Made by a program: the position numbers and the translations under genes. Shown here piece after piece: positions 11,683 through 62,734 of a DNA stretch of 64,000 nt; positions within the stretch are counted from its first letter, which is position 1; every line of letters starts with the position of its first letter. The stretch comes from Doris montereyensis (Eukaryota; Mollusca; Gastropoda; Nudibranchia; Dorididae): positions 50,001 through 114,000 of the forward strand of contig JAXRKP010000249.1 in NCBI GenBank assembly GCA_037039925.1. Direction: 5' to 3'. The notes beneath the pieces were generated by a model. That model did no database searches and was not told where the DNA came from. It saw only the letters and a program-made list of their open reading frames with translations.

Positions 11683-12945
11683 AGAGGGCGGTGCGGTGTG
11701 GTAAGGGAATAGGGTCTTGAACAATTCCTTCTTTTCCCCTGGGGACCGGGTAATTTTACATGTCAGCGTTTCAATACTAAATTAATGTACTATAATTATA
11801 ATGGATGTACTGTCGATCGTGTAATCACAATATTAATATATGTATTATGATTGAAACCAGGCATTCATAAATTCGACAAACTATTTGAATATGTAAAGGA
11901 TATAATTATCATCAGGGATGGACACCGGCAGAGTCAAAAATACTAAGAACATTTTTTTTAAAATAATTTTTATCTACATAATTCAAAGTCTAGGGTGCAG
12001 ATACTGGTACCCTACTCAAAAAAAAACATCCCGTAAAAATGAAACAATTTCTTACATTCCAAACTCTCTCCTACAGTTCTAAACAAAACCCCTCTACCAT
12101 TGGACAGTTGTGTTTTCTATAACTATTACACACACACACACACATTTGCGCGTGAACATTTACTTTTGTTTGTTTTTACAGGGGCTTTATATGCGTGAAA
12201 GTGAAAACATAAAGAAGAGTGAAGAGAACATGTATGAATGGTTCATCTGTTTCACAGGATTAAAAATATCTAATGCTCAATACATGTACTAGTTCACAGG
12301 CTTTCTAAATGAATGAATGTTTGGTTGATTTGTACATAATGGGAAATGGTAAGAGTACGGAGGAAAATGAGTTTAACTGTAATTGGATGTTAACAGTTAG
12401 AGATAATTGTGCTATCATGTACATGTAATTCCTTGGTCACATGTTTTTCTTTACTGGGAATATTCTTAAAACAATGAGCAAAATAATCACAAAACGTTTC
12501 TTTGGAAATAGTTGATATTCAATGGTATCTCATTTACATTGAAGAATAAATACAAAGCTTGTTTTCTGTTATTTTAATTATACATTGGTATGAATTAATT
12601 GTTGTACTTTATTTGTTTCTCGGGGTTGTTTGTCCCCGCATTAAAAAAAAGTTTTGGTTTCTTCCTCCTTGATTTTCGCTGGTTTGATTCCAATGGCACT
12701 AATTTCTATATATTATTATGAGTTTCATCAAAGAGGCAATTTTTTCTTCACATTTTTAGGAGCTGACTAATATGCTTACTGTAGTCCTTGAATAAATCTT
12801 AAAAGTAACCTGTGTTCAGGGGAGAGAAAGTGTGTCTTTCAATTTAAACATAGCATACTTTTGATATGAATTGACTTTCTAAGTCAAAAGTCTGGGATAT
12901 GAAATTGTATCTAATAAACCTCATCTCTTATGATTTCAAGGTAAA
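11680..12945. other. No recognisable gene
   Basis: AT-rich sequence with a short (CA)n run near 12127-12142. No coding frame or RNA gene could be supported. Confidence 0.4.
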
Positions 12946-12949
12946 GAGT

Positions 12950-13225
12950 AAAACATCAAGTTCTTTCAAAGCCATCATGGCCCATAGAGCCAGAACTTCT
13001 CCTGGATTCTTTTTTTGTGAAAAGGAATAGGTGATAATAATATATGGTCTCCTTGGTCTGTTACACTACAGGTTTTTACCCCCCCCCTCCGGTGATGCTA
13101 GTATATATTTGCACCGGACTCTTGTGAGGAAATGCTAAGAAAGTGTTTTTCCCAGGCATCGCACCTCACCGTACCAGGATTTGAATTGAGGACCACGATT
13201 CCAGATCTAGCAGCCTTACTACTGT
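12950..13225 (-). mobile_element. SINE, family A
   Basis: About 275 bp matching the copy at 59095-59395 along its whole length. Shared blocks are GGCCCATAGAGCC, GGAATAGGTGATAATA, CAGGTTTTTAC, a TTTCCCAG segment and the tRNA-like head at the high-coordinate end (CAGGATTTGAA, reverse B box, then CAGCCTTACTA). The element therefore reads on the minus strand. Confidence 0.75.
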
Positions 13226-13544
13226 CGTCTATCTTTCAATCTGTTGTTTGTCCCTCCATCTATCATTTCTATCAATCCATCTACCAATAAACATTCTGTC
13301 TAACTACTTGACACTTGTCTAGTACATGTATCAAGTTCATCATCTGTCTTTAGCTCCACCAGTTTCTCCACCTGTCCCATAACCCTTTTTATTCATGTAT
13401 AGTATTACTCTATTACAGAGACTATTTCTTTTACTATCAGTATCAGTATACAAAGATGGATGGGTGCTGTACACTAATGGATAAAATCTAATACATTGAT
13501 TATAATTTATCTACCTATCCATTACAGGACATACTGATCCAGTC

Positions 13545-13701
13545 ATGACCTTTTTGCCTCTCAACTAGAAGTTCATAGATTCATGCCCGACAGGTTGAAA
13601 ATTTTCTCTAATTTTCGGGTACAACCCACCCCTTCTTCCGGGAAGGTGGATTAACACCTAGTCCCATCAGAGACGGACCACAAAAAGGAGGTTCCCTGTG
13701 C

Positions 13702-13703
<2 letters not shown>
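13545..13703 (+). mobile_element. SINE, family B, ending in a GA tract
   Basis: Shares CCTCTCAACTA, a CAGGTTGAAAA block, and CACCTAGTCCCATCAGA with ACCACAA with the plus-strand copies at 21605 and 50215. The tRNA-like head is degraded. The body passes directly into the (GA)n tract at 13704. Confidence 0.7.
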
Positions 13704-13779
<76 letters not shown>

Positions 13780-13790
13780 CAGAGAGAGAG
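13704..13790. repeat. (GA)n microsatellite
   Basis: About 87 bp of GA repeat with two CAGA interruptions near its end. It abuts the 3' side of a family-B SINE. Confidence 0.97.
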
Positions 13791-13799
13791 AGACACACA

Positions 13800-15875
13800 C
13801 ACAAAGTGAGATAATACATGTGCACAAAGATGGGGAAGAGAAGCAGCCGCCATAACGGATGAAAAATTAAAAACAGAAAAAGAAAGCAAATCAATAATCA
13901 GACATCAAAAACTAGCACTCTGTGTTAATTTATTCACATATCTTTCATTTCAATACAAGTTAAATTACACATTAAATGTGAGCGTCTATTCTGATAAAGA
14001 TGTTTATACAACTGTACTATCAAACACACCTGAAAATTCACAAGAATAGGTTAACAAAAATACTATTTAATACTAATTGAATAAAATGTCCATGTGCTAT
14101 CGGACAATATAAAAGCACATTTTAAAATAAGCTGCATACTTGCAAAATAAGTTAAATGAAGACCAACATATTGAATTATTCTGTAAATTTTATTTTCAAA
14201 TTTCACTGTCATCATGTGATCAATTTGTTTGGTGCTCATTAAAGTTATTTGACAGCCGTGAGAAAATGCAATCTTTAAACAAATAGTTTAAAATACAAAA
14301 TAAAACAGAGCAAGATATAAATTGTTGAAATCGTATCAGTTTCACATTTTCAGATAGGTGGAGAAAAAGAAAAGAAGAACTTCAAAAAGAAAAGTCATCA
14401 ATTAATATCATACGTGTGAGAAAGGGTAAAACGACTTGTGTTTCAAATCAGTATCAATCAACCACATCATCTGTAAAACTAAAATAGAGAAAACAGATAA
14501 CAAACAACAACAAACAAAAACGAAATGCATAAATAGAATTGATGATATGTTCAGCATTAAAATTTGTCAACAATTCAATTCATTGTAATGTAAACTGCTT
14601 ATGGAAAGTTGCATCGCGCAAAGAAATAAAGGAGACAACAGTCACTGATTGCTCTTTCTCCCTCTCTCTGATCTATCAACAAAATCAAACCCTTCTTACA
14701 CTTCAAACAGTTTGATGAAACATTCCGATATACACTCTTAGTCACAAAAACTGGAAATCTTCCAATACACTCTTAGCTACAAAATTTTACACAATGATGA
14801 CAAAGGAAAGCATGGTTCTATTTCATGGTCTGCCTTCCAGCATGCTTGGTTCTTTGTTATCGTTTCCACTATGGTGCAAACAATGTAAAGTTGAAAATAC
14901 ATTGCTTCAGAAAGCCCTTATCAATATCACACTGTAGTACAATGAATAAATCTATCTATACTCGAGAAATCTCTGTAAAAAGTTGTTTTAAATACCCAAG
15001 GCCCAAAACCAATGTGAAATGTGCAGATATCATTATCATCATATTAAGATAATTTGTGCTTGCAACCAAAATTCTTTTATTTTCATTTTCTTTTTCTGGG
15101 GAGGAGCCAGAGGTACAAAGGCAAGTAAAGGGTGGTACTCAATCTAAAGTGTAGTGATACTCAATCTGCTTTTTCGCATGAAAGGTACAGTGCTTTAAAA
15201 TCCGCTAATATTTGGGTTTTTTCCCCTTGGGTTACGACTGTATAAAAAAAATGAAGTTCATTCATCATACAAGCTGGTAGGTGAGATCTGGTCCCTATAT
15301 AAACATGTACTGCACATAAAACAAACTCCCCATAATATCAACCCAAGACTAAATCCTTTCTTAATAGCCTGTACATTACAATTTCAATTATCAAGAATCA
15401 CCACAGGCACATGAGGCCTTTTAACTTGTTCATTCCTCCCTGATGTACTACATAGCACAAGCTGCTAGAGTCTGCTTGATTCAGGTCCAATGGAAGACAC
15501 AAATGCTAGAGAAAAAAACACACTTTTAAAAACTTTTTTTCACAAGTGCCAGCACTTTTAATATCACTAAGCCATCAACAAAAGCCTTTGGTAAAACATT
15601 AACAGCATGATTTTAAAATTGCCTACAAACGGCTGAAACAAAAAGTGATTATTTCAATGCAAGTGCAAGGCAAATGCCAGTAGAAGAGAAGTGATTTTAT
15701 AAAGAAATGCAAATTTGTAAATTCTGAAGGTTTTTTTTTATCCTGCCATGTAAAGATTTAAAAAGTCTTGCCAAGCAATAGAATAAGTATTCAATGAAAT
15801 GCTGTGTTTGAAGTTTGAATTGGGATTATGAATATCAGTTTAAACACAGTAGAAGTAGAAGGCCTTCTGTAATCG
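13800..15875. other. No recognisable gene
   Basis: About 2 kb of AT-rich sequence without a supported frame, RNA gene or clear repeat. Confidence 0.4.
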
Positions 15876-15879
15876 TGTG

Positions 15880-16045
15880 CTACTGGTCGTCTCGTGGTTA
15901 GACTGTCTGGCGTGGGATGTGAAAACATGGGTTCAAAACCTTGCAAAGCTAGGTCCAATATTGTGTTCCTTCTTGAGAAAGATACTTTGTACTAATAATA
16001 CACATGACCCAAGTGAAAATGGTTACCAGCACCAGTTAGAAAGAT
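15880..16045 (+). mobile_element. SINE, family A-like
   Basis: A tRNA-like A box (TCTCGTGGTTAGACTGTC), B box (GGGTTCAAAACC) and the conserved body GAGAAAGATACTTTGTACTA, then GACCCAAGTGAAAATGGTTACCAGC. The same body is found reversed at 55860 and 59240. Confidence 0.7.
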
Positions 16046-16049
16046 AACC

Positions 16050-17970
16050 AAATATTACACTGCTATTTAAAATTGTAATAATTCAGTTTCTTCACAGCCT
16101 TTTTGAATTTTTGAAAGAGAAAAAACCAACAACTTTATTTAAAGACTAAAAATGTTGCAGTGTTTCAGTTGAACTTCAAACAAATAACAAAAACAAACAA
16201 AATGATTATTAATTATATAGAAAGAATTAGAATGATTAGCATTGTCCTGAGCATTGTTTTTTTCTTTCTTTTCCTGATCAATATTGTATCACAATAAATC
16301 TGGGTTTCAAAAGATACAAGACCATATACATATCTTCATGATACAGATTGTGAACATGGGAAGGAAAATACATTATTTGAGAAAAAAAGTATGGAAAAAA
16401 TGTCATATTTGTATGTGCAAATGTCTACAAAATGGATTTACAATTGCTTCTGAAGACAAACATACACCTGAAGACAAACATATACTACGCACAATTCATG
16501 ACAAGTTATATCCAAATAAATGCATCTCTGTTTTGTATAAAAATATGATCATATTACAGGATTGTGAAAATCGAGAAAGAATACAAATGAAGAACTTGCA
16601 AGCAAAAAAACCAAGATAAACTCATTTCTTGCATCTACTTATTCTTTGTTGCTGCAAAGCATGGAAATTGAAAAATGAAAATGTTAAACCTTTCCTACCT
16701 AAGAGCCCTCTACAATTCTAGTCTGTGTGCCTAAGCCCTCACTTCCTATTCAGTCAAGGGACGGAACTCTGATGAAAAGTATGCCTGTCTCAGTTAAAAT
16801 TAATTCCAAAGACTTATTTCAATTTCAATGCAGAAATAATAATAAACTAGAGAAGAAAATAAGCTTTCAGAAAATATATACTTTCAAATAACTTTGATGA
16901 GTCTTTGACTGTCAGTAACTTTTGTGACTAGGTCGGTAAATTCATTGAAAGTAACAGTGTCACTTTGTTTACAAATGCCATAAGTCAAAACGAAAGCAGA
17001 TATTAATAAACGTTTTTCTTCACAAAAGAGCCGGAAATGTCGCACATCACGAGATTGCCGATTAAAGTCTCGCACACTGCGAGATCTTGTTGTTATGCGA
17101 GTACTAAGACGAAGAGTAAGGGGAATTCTGAGCAATATTTTAATGTTCTTTAAATAGACAATTTCCACCATTGTAGTTAAATTCAACAAGTCAAAATAAG
17201 ATGAAAAATAGGAATGGTTGACATGGAAATGCCACCATCATGAATTTTCATTATGAAAATACTGTCACTTTCAATTCAAATGGCTTTTTTTTTAGTTTCT
17301 AACAGATTTCACTGTACTTTCTGATACACATTATTTGACCCGCACGCAGTAGAAATTTTTTATACATGCAACGATTTTCATTTTATGACATTTTTGAAAA
17401 TGTTAGCAATTTTTCGACTTTGTGCGCAAATTTCATCACAAATAAGTTTGCGTAGCAAACATTTGAAACGATATCAAGATTCACTACTAAATGAAACTTT
17501 GTCTATTTTCATTGATGCTTTATACCAAAATTGGAGGCAATCAGCCATAAATAAATAAGAAGATAATAAATCATTGTCAAAAAGTAACATTCTGAGAAAA
17601 TTGCATTTGAAGTTTTCCAGGGGGAAAACAGTTGAAATCGCAAATTCACACCTATAAAAATACCTATCTGCACTGCTGGACATCTCCCCCCCCCATATTA
17701 CTCCCTTTAAACATGTTAAGCAATTCTAAAATTCACGATAGTAATTTGAAGGCTAAGGTCCTGTATCTGCAAAAATATATGCCAGGATACACACCTAATT
17801 AATAAACAAAATTAAGGGCCATTTTTCAATTCAACATCCTCATTTAAATTTTTATCATAGATGTTATGGCTTTTCTTTTCACTACCGCAATCCTGATATT
17901 ATTGTAATGGCTTCTTTTTGTGGAGATGAAGAGGAGTGTGAGCAAGGAATGATGTTATAATACAACATGA
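16050..17970. other. No recognisable gene
   Basis: AT-rich. The 111-codon frame at 16284-16619 has no motif or exon context. Nothing else stands out. Confidence 0.4.
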
Positions 17971-17979
17971 CCCTTTAAA

Positions 17980-20405
17980 AGTCTGATGTCGAAATATACT
18001 AGGCCTCTGATGTTATAATTCCTGGGCTTATAATTTACTATGCCTCTAAAGTTATAATCTACTGGGCCTCAGATGTTGTCTACTCAATTTTTGATCTTAT
18101 AATCCAGTTGAGCTCTGATGATGTAATACTTTGGGCTTCTGGTTCTGATGTTAAAATCCACGGGGCTCTGATCTTATAATCCACGGGGGCACTGATGTTA
18201 TAATCTACTGGGCCTCTGTCGTTATAATTCACCAAGCTTCTGATGTAATCTACCACGCCTCTGTCATTATAATCCACTAAGCCTCTGATGTTGTAATCTA
18301 TTGGGCCTCTGTTGTTATAATCCACTAGGCCTCTGATGTTATAATCCACTAAGCCTCTGATGTTGTAATCCACTAGGCTTTTGATGTTGTAATCTACTAG
18401 GCTTCTAAAGTTATAATCTACTGGGCCTCTGATGTTATAATCTACTGGTCTTTGATGTTATAATCTACTGGGCCTCTGATGTTATAATAAAGAGGGCCTC
18501 TGATGTTATAATCCACAGGGCCTCTAATGTTATAATCCACAGGGCCTCTGATGTTATAATCTACTGGGCCTCTGATGTTATAATCTACTGGACCTCTGAT
18601 ATTCTAATTCGCTAGGCCTCTGAAGTTATGATCCATTAGTCCTCTGATGTTATAATCCATTAGGCCTCTAATGTTATAATCCACTGGGCTTGTGATGCCA
18701 TAATCCACTGGGCCTCTGGTATTATAATCCACTAGGCCTCTGATGTTATAATCCACTAGGCCTCTGATGTTATAATCTACTGGACCTTTGATATTATAAT
18801 CCACTAGGCCTCTGATGTTACAGTCTACTGGACCTTTGATGTTATAACCCACTAGGCCTCTGATATTATAATCTACTGGACCTTTGATGTTATAATCCAC
18901 TATGCCTCTGATGTTATAATCCACTGACCCTCTGATGTTATACTTTCATCATGTTATAATCCATTAGGCCTCTGACATTATAATCCACTTGGGTCTTTAA
19001 CGTTATAATCCATTTGGCGCTCTGGTGTTATATTCCATTTGTGGCTTTGCCACTGTAATCTATGTGGGCCTCCGGCGTTATAATCCACTACTAGTCATCT
19101 GTTGTTATAATCTACTAGACCTTTGATGCTATAATCTACTACACATCTGATGTTATAATCTTCTAAATCTCTGATGTTATAATCTACTAGACCTCAGATG
19201 TTATAATCTACTAGACATCAGATGTTATAATCTCCTAGACATCTGATGTTATAATCTACTAGACATCTGATGTTATAAACTACTAGACCTCTGATGTTAT
19301 AATCTACTAGACATCTGATGTTATAATCTACTAGACATCTGATGTTATAATCTACTAGATCTCTGATGTTATAATCTACTAGACATCAGATGTTATAATC
19401 TACTAGACATCTGATGTTTTAATCTACTAGATCTCTGATGTTATAATCTACTAGATCTCTGATGTTATAATCTACTAGACATCTGATGTTTTAATCTACT
19501 AGATCTCTGATGTTATAATCCCCTACTAGACATATGATGTTATAATCTACTAGACATCTGATGTTATAATCTACTAGACCTCTGATGTTATAATCTACTA
19601 GATATCTGATGTTATAAACTACTAGACCTCTGATGTTATAATCTACTAGATATCTGATGTTATAATCTACTAGATCTCTGATGTTATAATCTACTAGACA
19701 TCACATGTTATAATCTACTAGACATCTGATGTTTTAATCTACTAGATCTCTGATGTTATAATCTACTAGATCTCTGATGTTATAATCTACTAGACCTCTG
19801 ATGTTATAATCTACTAGATCTCTGATGTTATAATCTACCAGACCTCTGATGTTATAATCTACTAGACATCGGATGTTATAATCTACTAGACCTCTGATGT
19901 TATAATCTACCAGACCTCTGATGTTATAATCTACTAGACATCTGATGTTATAAACTTCTAAATCTCTAATGTTATAATCCCCTACTAGACATCTGATGTT
20001 ATAATCTAATAAATCTCTGATGTTATAATAAATCTCTGATGTTATAATCCCATACTAAACATCTGATGTTATAATCTAATAAATCTCTGATGTTATAATC
20101 TCCTACTAGACCTCTGATGTTATAATCCACTAGACCTCTGATGTTATAATCTACTAGGCCTCTGATTTCATAATCCTCTTTATAAGGTAACCCACTTCAC
20201 CGTTTATAGCAAAATACACTATGCGTCTGATAAGATAATCCACAAAGCCTCAAATGTTATAATTTACTAGGCCTCTGATGTTATAATCCACTGGGTTTGT
20301 GATGTCATAATCCATTTAGCCTCTGTTGTTATAATCCTCTGATGTTATCATCTAGTAGGGCATTTGATGTTAAAATATCCGCTAAGCCCCTGATAATCTG
20401 ACAAA
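17980..20405. repeat. 24-bp minisatellite array (about 100 units)
   Basis: Tandem 24-bp units built on CTGATGTTATAATCTACTAG. Three zones are visible: a left zone (to about 19060) rich in GGCCTCTG units with many point changes, a central zone (about 19090-20150) of homogeneous AGACATCTG/AGATCTCTG units, and a short right zone that returns to GGCCTCTG units. Because 24 is divisible by three, long frames with an eight-residue repeat (DYNIRGLV) appear on the minus strand. They are not genes. Confidence 0.97.
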
Positions 20406-20409
20406 CCTC

Positions 20410-20850
20410 AGACAAGCAACAGTTAGGGGCGGCAGTGGCAGCAATCATCCGCAAGTGTAAATGCAAACACACACATGATACGTATACACAAAATCTTTGG
20501 CTCTGCACACTTTAGTGTGTACTAATAGCTTAAAAACCCATTTGAATGCAATTAAATAATAAAATATCACTACTAAAATATCATAGTGCAGCCATCCACT
20601 CGATCATTTTCAGTTGATTTACATCAGAAATCCTGCGGTAAGCGCCAGAACGATATCCAAATCTAAGTACAACAATATTGAAAGAAACAATGAGGATTAT
20701 TAAAGCAGTTGATAATAATAACTATAAATTTACTTCCCTTGTGTTAACTTCTCATTCCTCATTGGTTCCACATTACTCCTAGGATTCCTTCTTTGTCATA
20801 GGGTTCCACATTTCCATTGTTCTGCTGGAGTTCCGATGACCCATGATATC
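20410..20850. other. No recognisable gene
   Basis: Non-coding spacer between the 24-bp array and the GAA tract, about 450-900 bp beyond the MBOAT stop codon. It may include part of that gene's 3' flank. No clear poly(A) signal could be assigned. Confidence 0.35.
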
Positions 20851-20852
20851 AC

Positions 20853-21072
20853 TAAGAAGAAGAAGAAGGCGGAGGAGAAGAAGAAGGTGGAGGAGGAGAA
20901 GAAGAAGAAAAAGAAGCGGAAGAAGAAGGAGAAGAAGACAAAGAAGAAGAAGGAGAAGAAGACAAAGAAGAAAAAGAAGAAGAAGAAGAAGAAGAAGAAG
21001 AAGAAGAAGAAGAAGAAGAAGAAGAAGAAGGAAGAGGAAGAAAGAAGAAGAGGAAGAAGAAGAAGAAGAAAA
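20853..21072. repeat. (GAA)n microsatellite
   Basis: About 220 bp of GAA/GAG triplets on the plus strand, pure between about 20970 and 21030. It lies 225 bp beyond the MBOAT stop codon, so the MBOAT transcript, if long enough, would carry the UUC strand. Confidence 0.97.
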
Positions 21073-21296
21073 TAATTGAAACATGGGTGGAGAGGACACA
21101 GAGATTTCTCAAGGATATGTTTCCATTCCATACAGTAAGTCTAATATTTCTCCTTCCTGTTGTCACCATCTAAAATATCAACCCTGAGGGGAATACAATT
21201 AAATGAAATATATATAATACCATTAAAATATGGAGGCAGGTACATATTTGACACACAAGAAAGAGAGTATTATTTCTCATCGCATGTTCTCCCCAC

Positions 21297-45504
<24,208 letters not shown>

Positions 45505-45890
45505 GGTGGATGCTGGTTTTTTTAAATCTCGAATAACTGATCAAAGGCACACGCTCTGACAAAGCGTGTCAGATTATGTTCAAAGACGTGGGACGCTTCT
45601 CTTGGAAATCCACCCACGACAGGTTCATCCTCTCCTCTCCTCTTTACTTTCCTTTTGTTTATTGGTTGGCGCAGGTCATAGGCGAGAATATGTTAGCCAT
45701 CCCAGCGTGCCAGAAACGGAAGTAAACAATAATCTATTTTCGGTTGTCATGTGGTACGTCATGCTTTCCTGTCTGTGCTGTGTCGACTTCTCCAACACAG
45801 CCACCGATTTACACGGCGTCGGTCAGTGTCAGTCCTGAGTCCAGACAGGTTTACAAGACCGGTTGCTGTGCTTACGTTTATGACTAAAAT
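45505..45890. promoter_or_regulatory. Probable bidirectional promoter of MBOAT and AIG1 genes
   Basis: Only 386 bp separate the two start codons, so both 5' UTRs and promoters must overlap unless non-coding 5' exons lie elsewhere. Candidate sites are an inverted CCAAT (ATTGG, 45661-45665), an ETS-like ACGGAAGT (45716-45723) and a CRE-like TACGTCA (45755-45761). There is no obvious TATA box. These motifs are frequent in bidirectional promoters, but short motifs also occur by chance. Confidence 0.6.
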
Positions 45891-59672
<13,782 letters not shown>

Positions 59673-60149
59673 CTGAAGCCTTCTTTCGTCTGACTGATGT
59701 TTGTACCGCTTATCGAATAGGGTTGCCTACACCCCTTTATCATTCCATTGTCAACAGTGTCATAAATTTTTATAATCATTTCTTATCATTCTCAGTTAAA
59801 AAGTGGATACTTCTTCTTTTGTTGTAATCGGAATTTGAAATTGGATGTTTTTGTATCTTACCGGTTATCAATCTGTTTTCCTCTTTTGTCGCTACCATAA
59901 AGGCAAGTGTTGAATTGTTTGTGTGTGTTTGTCTGCATGGGTCACAGATTAGGGGTCGTAACCGTCATAGAATTGTGGCATGATTTATTCGATCAATACT
60001 CTTCTGCCAAAACATCCTCAGAAAACAGTCAAGTTTCTGTTTAATTGGTAAACAAATTGCTTAATGTTTCTATCTGCTGTATGAGGGAAGATTACATTGT
60101 GAATTGTTTTACATTAAGAGGTAAGCGTTAGGTGGGCACTCTTGGTATG

Positions 60150-60275
60150 CACTACTTCTTTCCTTTTCAATTCTTTCACATGTCTTTCATCTTGCTTTTT
60201 TCCTCTGAATTTATCCTCAGATCATCAGATATGGTGGCTGGGGTAAATTTCAACGAAACATGTACACCTTTGAGA
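60150..60275 (+). repeat. Dispersed repeat, family D
   Basis: CACTACTTCTTTCCTTTTCA, ATGTCTTTCATCTTGCTTTT, CCTCAGATCATCAGATATGG and GGGGTAAATTTCAACGAAAC, in the same order as at 57300 and 62540. Confidence 0.65.
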
Positions 60276-60339
60276 AATTGCATTTATAGCACATGGTTGC
60301 TAGTAATCAGTGAACAAACAGGCGTAACAATAAGTTCTT

Positions 60340-60612
60340 GTTAAATACTCACATAGGCAAACACTTGCATATGCATGTACTCATTAGTACATGTACACAT
60401 ACCCAAACACGTGTATGCACTTATAGGCACATGCACACATACACACACCTCTTGTGTACACTCATTAGTACACACACACACATACTTTTATACACTCATA
60501 AGTATATTCACACATACACAAACCCTTGCATATACTCACATATGTACATGTACAATACCCTTGAATACACTAGTAAATACATGTACACATACACAACACA
60601 TAAAAACACCTC
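60340..60612. repeat. Degenerate CA-rich minisatellite
   Basis: Irregular units of about 35-45 bp built from ACACATACACAAAC, CTTGCATATACTCA and TTAGTACATGTAC. The plus-strand frames rich in His/Thr/Tyr across it are repeat artefacts. Confidence 0.8.
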
Positions 60613-60973
60613 AGTGATAGTCAATAGATGACATGTTACACACAAAAATTTTGTAAATACATTTACTCAATCTTTATTTTAAAAGCGTATTATAATTATT
60701 TATAATTGGTGCAGAAAGCTGTCACTAAATTTTAACCCACATGGAGCTACCCATTTCATTACACACTGTGTGTTCACGATTCGCTTTGCCTAGACGATTC
60801 TTATGTCAGCATACAGGGTTGCTTGGGCTATCAGCTGGTTCATAATTTTCGTGTTATGTTATGGATTAAAAATCTAGGCAACTTTAAAATTTATGATATT
60901 TAGAAGTGGAACCTATATATTCGGGAACATTTTTATTAATAAGGAGTTTGAAAGGGTTGCTTAAGCCGTGATG

Positions 60974-60979
60974 AATAAA
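60974..60979 (+). terminator. Candidate poly(A) signal for the AIG1 gene
   Basis: AATAAA about 1.3 kb beyond the AIG1 stop. Another lies near 61168. Neither is supported by anything beyond the hexamer. Confidence 0.2.
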
Positions 60980-60999
60980 GAGCAAAATACAATTGGTAC

Positions 61000-62530
61000 C
61001 TGTGGTCAATTTGCGTAAGAGTAGCCACTACAATGCTCCTTCTACAATCGCGTCTAAGTTACAAAACATTGTCTCTTTCAAGCATCAATAACACACCACA
61101 AACCTCACACTATTTACAGAAGCTACCATTTTAGTGTGTAAAGGGGTGGTCAAGACAATTGACTTCAATAAAAATCTTTTCTCGCTCTGTAACAACAGAA
61201 TGATCTATTCTTGGCACCTTGAAACCTATCACTTCCTCTCTACTTGGGCTCTACCAAGATTCACTAATCCGCGAAGTAAGCATCAGTTGTCTCTAATGTG
61301 ATTGGCTGACCAATCAGAAAGCCAGTTTTAAGTTTTATTTGAGTGGAAATGCAACGAACATAAACACATTTTGAGGGCACCGCTCACCCACTTGGTCTTC
61401 GCGCTACACAGTTTGTTAATGTTAAGGCAGGATGGAAATAGCCGTCCGCCATGGTGTGTAATATTGATACATGGCTGCCAATCAGTATGTAAAAAAACAT
61501 AATTAGTATGTATTTTAGGCTCTGAGTCCGTAAGTCTGTATTTACCTTGGAGAGTATCATGTATATATTTCAACTTATCCTCGTGGTACAGCACATGAGT
61601 GTGTTTTATGAAGTGTGCTTTTTTATCCAGGGACTACTGCGATATTACTATTAGTGAAAGGTAGGAGTAAGTGAAGAACTCTCTCATTCTATTTGCCTTT
61701 ATTTATTTTCTGTTGCCAGTATAGTGAGAGAAAAACCCATCAACAATGCAGTTATCACACTTTGTACTTTCCATAAGATCATTGTGTTGCAATGGTTAAT
61801 TTTCTGATCTTTTTAATTGATTTTGTTGTTGAGCTTTTGTTGCACTTTTCGATTTAGTATATTATGTGTGAGCTCACTTTTTGTGTATTCCTGTTTGTCA
61901 AACAACTCAGGTGTGTACCTAGTGAGTATTAGTATTGGTGTATGTTTGTTAAATCTCTTTTTTCGTGAATAAGATTTGCATAATATAATGCATGCTTTCT
62001 TTCATCATTCCCTCATTTTATTATAATCTTCAACTTTGAAATGAAAGGATGTTGGTGTAGTATTGGTCAATGTGAGTATATATATGTATATATAAACACT
62101 CATATGGTAATAGTAATAGCAAATAAGAATAATTTGTAAGAAACCCCCATTTATTGAGTGTATATATCTACATATACGCTTATAATTTTATTGAGTCTTT
62201 TTCTTGCGCGTATCCCAAGGACATGCTGTACATGCTATAAAAGTTTAGCTGTCATTTAGGTCTTTGATATAAAATTAAAAGGAAATGAAAAAGTTGAAAC
62301 TTATTTTCTATCCTGTTTACAGTTCACCAAAAGTGGAGAATCTTGCATTTTATAATGGTGACACATGTCACATGCCAAAAACAAAACAAAATTATGAAAA
62401 TTTCAAAAGAAATAATGGAATTTGACATTTCACCAGTCAATTGTGTATCGTCTGCTAACTAGGGCAGCCTGTGTGTCGTATGTTTATTCTTGTGCTTCTC
62501 GGTTTCAATTGACTGTTTCCTCTGAATCCA
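61000..62530. other. No recognisable gene
   Basis: AT-rich sequence downstream of the AIG1 gene. No frame, RNA gene or repeat family could be supported. Confidence 0.4.
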
Positions 62531-62534
62531 GTGG

Positions 62535-62730
62535 GCGGGCAGGTGCTGCTTCCTGCTTCTTTCTTTTCATTCTGTCATTTATCTTTCATCTTGCTGTTTC
62601 CTTTTTCTTAATTTTACCCTGAGACCACTGCTTATGATGGACTGGGTAAATTTCAATGAAACAAACCTCTAACTCTAATGCCATCCTGCAATCACTGCTC
62701 ACAGTGGACAAGATAAATTCCAACGAAATA
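62535..62730 (+). repeat. Dispersed repeat, family D
   Basis: GCTGCTTCCTGCTTCTTTC, ATCTTTCATCTTGCTGTTTC, TTACCCTGAGACCACTGC and GGGTAAATTTCAATGAAAC, followed by a second weaker copy of the last two blocks. Confidence 0.65.
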
Positions 62731-62734
62731 AGCA

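Noticed and set aside
16284..16619. 111-codon plus-strand frame
   Set aside because: Lys/Ile/His-rich composition of AT-rich DNA, no motif and no splice context.
18080..18924. Repeat proteins with DYNIRGLV units
   Set aside because: The frames exist only because the minisatellite period is 24 bp. There is no start context, no flanking unique coding sequence, and the frame breaks wherever unit length changes.
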